DNA of 64,000 bases. Origin: Diplonema papillatum (lineage: Eukaryota; Euglenozoa; Diplonemea; Diplonemida; Diplonemidae). A program made the translations under genes and the position numbers. Shown in pieces: positions 58,000 through 64,000 of this stretch. Below the pieces are notes generated by a model. The model had not been told where the DNA came from and made no database searches. It saw only the letters and a list, made by a program, of their open reading frames with translations. Within the stretch, counting starts at the first letter, position 1. Every line of letters begins with the position of its first letter. The stretch is taken from assembly GCA_030068145.1 (NCBI GenBank), contig JAPJBO010000522.1:1-64000 (forward strand). The letters are read 5' to 3'.

Positions 58000-59960
58000 G
58001 CTTCAGCACCGAGAAGCATGTGCCGCACCATGCGCCATTCTTGCCTACCCGCCCCCCATTCCAAAATGAAGCCCACGCGGGGGCCAAGTCGTAGGCAAGG
58101 CATCCACAAGGCAACAAACCGCCACTCTGAGGCTCTTTCCTACGATGCGGGCACCACCAGCATCCAGACTGCTGGCCCTTTGCTTCTCTTTGAATACTTG
58201 GTACGCCCATGCTGCCCCAAGGACTGCCCACCCGCCCCGAGCTTCAAGAGCAGCCTGCGGCCCGTGGCCGTAGCGAGGCCTGCTGAAGAAGATGCCGAAA
58301 GGCACCGCCGCTGGCTCGTCCAGCCTTTCGGCGCAGCACCTACTCGACCTGACGTCTCCAGGTCGTTCAAGGAGGCATTGGCGGACGTGGTCTCGGCCCT
58401 CATGATGCTAGCATCAAACGTGCAGTGCAAGAAGGCAGTCTGTCTGAACAGTTAACTCCGTTTCCACCCCACGAAGGCTTGATGCTAGCACTGAGTTCTT
58501 TTGAGTACGTGAACTACACGGTCCACTTGATGCTAGCATCAAACATACGAGAGGCGGATATTACTGCCTAAACAACTCTTCAGGAAGGTGCAGCCGCTAA
58601 GCAAAGTATCTCCACTACGGTAACGGGGCGAGGCTCGTGTCGTCCAGCAACCCGCGACTGCGACCTATCTACCTTTGTTCAATACTAAATTCCGAACACC
58701 GGCACCTTGCTGGATGCCAGGTGGGAAAAAAGGCCGAACCGCCACTTCGCTTTCGAACATTCCCCTGGGAGCCCTGCAGCAGCGAGTGGAAAGGAAGAAA
58801 ACGAAAATGCGAGCATACTTTGAGACCTCTTGGAAAAAAACAGAAACAAGCAACCAGAGAAGCCTGCACCCCGTTTCAAACACTCATCGTCGTTTTGCTC
58901 TTCGTTGGGACGATGCTTCACCGAGCTTCAGCGTGCGGCAGAAGAAAGTGTTGAACAGCGAGCGAGTGGCCGAAGACGATGAGGGGCAGAAGGTACCGCC
59001 TTCGAGCAGCAGAGGATTGCTTGTTCCAGAAGGCTAAGATCGAGGGCAACCTGGCGGCCTACCGCGGGCGAGGTGAACGGCGCAAGCTGAGCACCCAGTG
59101 CGTATCCGTCCCCGGAGGATGCGGGAGCCGACACCTTACCTCTCAAGAGAACCACGTCTTCTCGGGCGCATGGGTCGGGTCTGTGAGAAGAATATGGCAA
59201 ATATGCCAGTCTGGATGTGGCACAGCATCCTTGAATCACGTAGTTCAGTGGACCAGGCTGCGGCCCGTACTGCGCTTGCGACGACTCACACCCACCGTTG
59301 TAGTGTAGTGCGGGGGGATACTGATCTCTCGGAAGTATGCGTGGTAGTGGTGGCGATGCGAACACGTGCGGGCGGGTGACTACCCCCGCCCCTGTCCGTC
59401 CCAGCGCCCCGCATCAAGCCTGGCCCGCCTGGCGGTGGAGGCTCACAAAGTTGGACTTGTTTTGATGCGTTGAACCCTCCCTCTCTGTCTCTTACTCTCT
59501 CCTCTCTCAGCTGCTGCACAGCACAACCCAAACCGCGCTGCCTTCGACTCGGGTGCCTACCTACCCGAAGAAGACTAGTGAGAGCAACCTTTTTGACTCG
59601 CCCACTTGTCCAAGACTCGCCTCAGAACTCGCCCTCACTTGCCCCAGACCGGTTGTCGGAAAAGGCACAAGACTTTGACCCGTATGGTACACGTGGACGA
59701 GCGATTTCACCAGGGTGGTGATACTTCTATGTCTGACCAAAGCCCCTTTTGGGGCTTTGAGCAAGGCAAGCTCAGCGGGAGCAGGAACCTCGCGCAGAAC
59801 ATAAGGGTATATACACGATCTTCAATACCGATCCGCAGTGTGAAACCATGCACCTTGTCATCCTAATTATCTCGCTTCATGCGCAAGCCCTGTCCGGACC
59901 CAGACCTGGGCTACTGCCTCGGTCGTGGCACAGCTTTTGACCGCCGAGACTAACCATACT
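58000..59960. other. Region without a supported gene
   Basis: A plus-strand frame of 158 codons (57979-58455) has no recognised domain. It holds three copies of a palindromic site (58400-58548), a CT-rich acceptor-like tract ending CTCTCAG (59478-59511) and a perfect 20-bp hairpin AAAGCCCCTTTTGGGGCTTT (59739-59758). Confidence 0.4.
58400..58548. repeat. Palindromic site TTGATGCTAGCATCAA, three copies
   Basis: GATGCTAGCATCAAAC at 58403, TTGATGCTAGCA at 58481 and CTTGATGCTAGCATCAAAC at 58528. The spacing is about 78 and 47 bases. A dyad of this length repeated over 150 bases could be a protein-binding site. Confidence 0.7.
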
Positions 59961-59971
59961 TCTTCTTGCAG

Positions 59972-61579
59972 GCGTATTGTCTCACCTACTTGCGTAGTAA
60001 AGGAAAAAAGGAACACCCGTCGCGAGTACTCAAGGCACCGGTTGCTGTATTCTGCTCGTGGACCCTGAAGTCTGACCCCCCGTTCGAGCTTATTACGACC
60101 AGAATGCGCTTCGTCGAAGCCGTCAGCGACAAGTTACCGAGCCTTAGCTACAAAGTATACGGTGTGTCGCGGCTGTGGAGAGTGGCGGACATCAAGCAAG
60201 TGGCGCGCGAGTGCGGGGTGGAGGTGAAGGACTACCACCTCCTCGGCGAGAACAATGGGGCGAATGTGCTGATACAGACGCAGCTGCCCGGGGTTCTCCA
60301 AACGGCGTACGAGTTCCAGGCGGCGGGCGTGTACATCAACCTCGACTACACGAGGCCCGGCACCGCCCTCGTCGACTCCGGCGCCTCGCGCATGTGGTGG
60401 AACACGCCCGAAGAGGACCGGCGCCGGGTCGCAACCGCGGCCGCCTGCCCGGCGTCCGCGCGGACCATCGCCGCCGCGCTGGGCACGCGCGACGGCCGGG
60501 CAGTCGTCGACCTCTGCGGCGACGCGGACGAACAGACCCGGCAACAGATCGCCGCGGCGCTCGCGAAGCTCGACACACTGCTCCGCAGGTTGAATGCCAC
60601 CAAACTCGAGGCGAAGCGGACGTACACACGGAAAGACGCGGTTCCGACGGGAAAGCCGAAGAAGGTCGTTCGTGTACAGTTGGTGGGCCCCGACGGATGG
60701 CTGCTGAACGAAGCACAGGCGCACATCATCAAAAACGCTGTCATGTGCCGCATCGAAGAGAAGTACGGCGCACTCACCGATATCCAAGGCGGGCGGTGGC
60801 TCTACATCGCCCAAACCAGAAGCAACGAGGTCCTCCTCGACCTCGGCAAGAGCAACGCGTGGCTGGTCGCTGACGCATGCCGGTCGGTGGTGGGCAACCC
60901 GCTGTTGGACGCGTACCCGATCGTGCTCGATGCCGATCTGACCGTTGCTGCGCATACGTTGCAGCCGGCAAGCAAGACGTGCATTTACAAGCCGTCCGGA
61001 AGTCGATTGGTGCGCCCCGACAAAGGCTGGGCTGCGCCGTTGCAGACGTCCTTGCCACGGCGTGCCCTGGCCGTGAGGCTCGCGGCTTGCGGCGAGAGCA
61101 GGTGCAGCATCGACTCTCAAGGCAAAAAGGTGGACCGCGGGTTGACCGCCGGCTTAGATGTTGCGACGCTCGACAGCAGGTCAGCATCGGGCCATACCAC
61201 AAGCGACGACGGCATCCCGGACCGGCCTTCGCCCGCCAGCCGTGCATGCAGCGTCGCCACACATGGATCTGGCACCAGCACCCCCTTCCTGGTCCCGGCA
61301 ACACCGATTTCAATGCTGCTGACGCAAAACCTCATCACACCTTGCTCCCAACCTGCTCAGTCCACACCTCCAACCCCACTTCAAGGCGTGCAATCCACAC
61401 CTCCAACCCCACTTCAAGGCGTGGCCCGCCCAGAGCCCATCCCGTTGCTGCCTGCGCTTCCAGCAGCACCGGAATATGCAATGAACCCAGCACCTGCCCA
61501 CTCTCCTATTCAGTGGCTCGCGACGCATGACTGCGTGACCCAGCAGTCACACGAAGTGACACACATGTGCTGGAACTAG
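59972..61579 (+). CDS. Unrecognised long exon, 535 residues
   Basis: Acceptor TACTTCTTCTTGCAG, entering at phase 0 (AYCLTYLRSKGKKEHPSRVL), with a stop at 61577-61579. Residues about 20-140 look like a folded alpha/beta domain (RMRFVEAVSDKLPSLSYKVY, DIKQVARECGVEVKDYHLLG). Then comes an Ala-rich helical part (QQIAAALAKLDTLLRRLNAT) and a second alpha/beta part (NAVMCRIEEKYGALTDIQGG). The last 150 residues are Ser/Pro/Thr-rich with a duplicated STPPTPLQGV unit. No catalytic motif is evident. High GC and even codon use support coding. Upstream exons were not identified. A retroelement ORF1 with an RRM-like fold is one alternative. Confidence 0.55.
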   Translation, partial: AYCLTYLRSKGKKEHPSRVLKAPVAVFCSWTLKSDPPFELITTRMRFVEAVSDKLPSLSYKVYGVSRLWRVADIKQVARECGVEVKDYHLLGENNGANVLIQTQLPGVLQTAYEFQAAGVYINLDYTRPGTALVDSGASRMWWNTPEEDRRRVATAAACPASARTIAAALGTRDGRAVVDLCGDADEQTRQQIAAALAKLDTLLRRLNATKLEAKRTYTRKDAVPTGKPKKVVRVQLVGPDGWLLNEAQAHIIKNAVMCRIEEKYGALTDIQGGRWLYIAQTRSNEVLLDLGKSNAWLVADACRSVVGNPLLDAYPIVLDADLTVAAHTLQPASKTCIYKPSGSRLVRPDKGWAAPLQTSLPRRALAVRLAACGESRCSIDSQGKKVDRGLTAGLDVATLDSRSASGHTTSDDGIPDRPSPASRACSVATHGSGTSTPFLVPATPISMLLTQNLITPCSQPAQSTPPTPLQGVQSTPPTPLQGVARPEPIPLLPALPAAPEYAMNPAPAHSPIQWLATHDCVTQQSHEVTHMCWN

Positions 61580-61814
61580 TGCGACTGTCTTGTGATTCAC
61601 CCTGCCACCTGTTCAAACTCAAGTCCAGGCACGGTACAATAATTTAGGTATAATGTCGTGGGAAGTATCGGTGTCCGATACTGTCGCTTTCAGGGTGACA
61701 TGCTTCGCGGCAACCAACATGATATATTTTGTTGGGAAAAATAAATTCCCTCTGGTGGAAATGGCTTACGGAGCGTGACGATGAATCTTCTTTATTCGGC
61801 CATACTCTCCGCCA

Positions 61815-61932
61815 ATTTTGCCTCGGTGTCGGTTTAGTCCCTCGGGAGGCCCTCGGGGGGGGTCCGCTCATGGCTCGGGGTTGCAAACCCCCCCCGAGGG
61901 CCTCTCTCGAGACTAACACCGACACCTCGACA
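61815..61932. repeat. Long G/C-rich hairpin
   Basis: CGGTGTCGGTTTAGTCCCTC + GGGAGGCCCTCGGGGGGGGT pairs with ACCCCCCCCGAGGGCC + TCTCTCGAGACTAACACCGACA around a 20-base loop. Similar in style to the hairpins of the island but not homologous to them by eye. Confidence 0.8.
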
Positions 61933-62214
61933 AAATAAACGGAAATTATCTTTCCGAATAAATGCTTAGTATAGCCCAACATATTCGCTCGTCCGTCCTC
62001 CAGGAGGTGCTGCTGTGGCTGCAGACGGTAGACCTGCGTCGTCGTCCTCAATTGAGCCAGTCTCTGGGTCTCAAGTAGCATCCCTTCAAGAAGAAGAAAG
62101 AACAAGTCGTTCGGCACCGAGACTTCTCGGTGACACAAGGCAGAGAGTCACCTGAACAGCTACACCACCATCGCACGCCTGGCGACGCGGGATGAACCGA
62201 CAGCTGACTTAAGG

Positions 62215-62350
62215 TGTCCGAGTTTTCGCTCATCAGATCCCACAAAGGGTGTCGGTTCATCTTGACAGCAGGACGGTGGCCATGGAAGTCGGCATCCGAA
62301 CATGAGTGTGTAACAACTCACCTGCCGAATGCACCGGTCCCGAAAATGGA
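62215..62350. repeat. Dispersed repeat, partner at 33700-33845
   Basis: Same orientation and order of shared segments as the partner. This copy lacks about 11 bases after GGACGGT. Confidence 0.85.
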
Positions 62351-62399
62351 TGATCCACCCGCGTACTGGTATCACAAGGCCAGGAGTGCGTGGTGTGTT

Positions 62400-63380
62400 C
62401 TCCTCGGGTGGCTCGTCTGCCGCGGCTGCTGAAAAGCACCATCAGGAGCTCTGCAGAAGAGCTTGGAACAGCAGGATCTTCTATTTCGTTTTCTGGTACA
62501 CCATCTGCAAGGCAGGGGGTGAATGCATAAATAGCGCAGGACAGGCAACAACCACTGTTCCCCTCACCTGGCCCCGTCCAGCTCCAGAACCCAATCAAAA
62601 GAAAGAATTGCTCAGGGTAGTCGAAGGCCTGACAATCACACTAATGCAACAAATTTGCCAATTGTATTCGGTCGCTCTACCGACGGATGCCATCCGCTGA
62701 AACCTTTGCGCCTGTGCGCAGAACTCGGCGTGAATGCTACAATATAGCACACAGGACAGTGGTACCGGAGAGCCTCAGCACTGCTTCGCGACAGGCCAGT
62801 GACGCCACATTCCACTTGCGCGTCGCTGAGATCCTTGTTGTAGTATTGTAGGAACTTCGCCCCTGAGAGCACGACCTACTCAGTGTTGGATACGGTACTG
62901 GATAAACGACCTGATATACTTTGACTGATACGCTGCGACCGCTGACGAGCTCCAGCATTGTGTGCGTTTGCCTTTTCGTGGCGATGACCGAGGAATGTGC
63001 AATATTGCAATGCAACCCAACTCCCAGAGAAGAATCTAGAACAAAACCCTGAGCGAACTTACACTCTAAAACCTGAACCCCAGAAGATCGCGGACTTGGA
63101 CCGAACCCGACCAGTCCGTTGCACCAAGAATTCTGCGTGCCACGAAAGAGAAGTCAACCCCTGCTCGCACCGAACCCCGGTTTGACCACAGGTACTTCCA
63201 CCTGTAGAACACGGAATAGAGACACGTCGCCACCCGTTGGAACATACGGGTCCCGTCACGAAATGAAGCCCGCTTGCCCTAGCCGCGTACACTCGCGAAC
63301 TTGTGATAAACTTTGTCATCAAGCCTGTCGAAAAAGAAAGAAAGAAGGCTACACGGACCTGCTCCAGGTCCTCCGTCGAG
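62400..63380. other. Region without a supported gene
   Basis: No recognised domain. Near 63050-63075, GAGCGAACTTACACTCTAAA vaguely resembles the 3'-end repeat at 14797 but is too diverged to call. Confidence 0.35.
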
Positions 63381-63386
63381 CGACCA

Positions 63387-63589
63387 TCAACCATCCGTTT
63401 TGATGGTCCGAAAGGAAAGTTGAGGACAACCCTCAACCATCCGTTTTGATGGTCCGAAAGGAAAGTTGAGGACAACCCTCAACCATCCGTTTTGATGGTC
63501 CGAAAGGAAAGTTGAGGACAACCCTCAACCATCCGTTTTGATGGTCCGAAAGGAAAGTTGAGGACAACCCTCAACCATCCGTTTTGATA
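63387..63589. repeat. 46-bp tandem repeat, about four and a half copies, with internal dyads
   Basis: Identical units TCAACCATCCGTTTTGATGG + TCCGAAAGGAAAGTTGAGGACAACCC. Each contains the stem CCATC/GATGG and GTTGAGG/CCTCAAC across the junction. Identity between copies suggests recent expansion. Confidence 0.95.
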
Positions 63590-63599
63590 GTGAAATCGT

Positions 63600-64000
63600 G
63601 CCTTTCAGAACAAGCGAGGAGAGTACTGCCGCAAGATGCACCGAAAGAAGCGCTTCGGCGCTTGAACAATCGGGACAATGGCACAGGAGAGGATTGAATT
63701 CGAGGGGAGGTTTAGTCCCGCCAGAGATGAGAGACTACCACTGAGAATCGTCGCCAAAATACCGAACCTCTAAACCACCATAAAAGCTAGAAGTAGCGCC
63801 AAGCACGCGCTCATAGCCAACAACGAGCATGACGTGCGGAGCTACGGACCGAAGCCGACCGAACGATAATTTACGGGCGATGTTATGCGACGTACTGGAC
63901 TAAACGAAGGGGTCTGCCACCAAGAGCCAGCCGGATGGGCGTCCTGGCTCAAGCATTAGTTGAAGTCTAGCCCGACACAGTAAGGCTTTCTATCCCAACC
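63600..64000. other. Window end without a recognised feature
   Basis: No frame, repeat or RNA gene could be supported here. Confidence 0.35.

Noticed and set aside
59739..59758. AAAGCCCCTTTTGGGGCTTT as a transcription terminator
   Set aside because: Looks like a bacterial terminator stem, but there is no T-run and the context is eukaryotic. Kept only as a hairpin.
60134..61120. 328-codon minus-strand frame at 60-61 kb
   Set aside because: Antisense shadow of the long plus-strand exon.
63387..63589. Possible CRISPR array
   Set aside because: The repeats are directly adjacent without unique spacers, and the genome is eukaryotic.

Overview
The window comes from the nuclear genome of a flagellated single-celled eukaryote. 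Exons are GC-rich and separated by GT-AG introns whose phases match where I could join them. Four gene models look like axoneme or basal-body genes: an LRRC56 homologue, two tandem tektin-like genes and a BBOF1-like coiled-coil gene. Non-coding DNA is crowded with transposons, minisatellites, polypyrimidine runs and dispersed repeats. I cannot name the lineage. A retroelement with PAT/VIPER-style split direct repeats would fit several protist, algal, fungal or animal groups.

Bases 1-13,700 are a transposon island. A composite of about 11.8 kb (about 755-12598) is bounded by inverted repeats of about 1.5 kb. Its left arm carries a 664-bp insertion with a TA duplication, and the matching empty site is still present in the right arm. 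Inside lie a 5.7-kb element (3922-9608, TAA duplication), two small elements and two very large hairpins. The 5.7-kb element encodes a 1564-residue protein with a DDE-like triad, a Cys-rich zinc region and a USP-like domain that appears to lack its catalytic Cys and His. Each small element encodes a Ser/Asp-rich protein with a fold resembling the core-binding domain of tyrosine recombinases. The 18-19 bp motif GTTTCCGATAAATATTTTT links most of these parts.

Bases 13,900-21,200 hold a SAP-domain gene of three or four exons. Its second intron contains a 4.17-kb unit with perfect 39-bp inverted termini. That unit carries a gag-like ORF and an RT/RNase H remnant whose flanking repeats are arranged A1-ORF-B1-A2-B2. 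Bases 24,000-29,650 hold a three-exon class I cyclic nucleotide phosphodiesterase with a roughly 630-bp TAG satellite in intron 2 and a decayed tandem copy of its 3' end. Bases 31,800-37,000 contain an orphan exon encoding an N-terminal membrane segment, a displaced phytanoyl-CoA dioxygenase fragment and a two-exon tail-anchored coiled-coil gene.

Bases 38,300-42,400 hold the LRRC56 homologue and the two tektin-like genes. Bases 45,000-47,350 hold a two-exon phytanoyl-CoA dioxygenase-family gene. Bases 48,900-53,900 hold an MFS transporter whose 3.5-kb intron is full of retroelement debris. Bases 56,000-58,000 hold the BBOF1-like gene, again with a decayed copy of its 3' end. Bases 59,970-61,580 hold a long exon I do not recognise. 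Exon joins are inferred from splice-site consensus, phase and domain continuity, with no transcript evidence.
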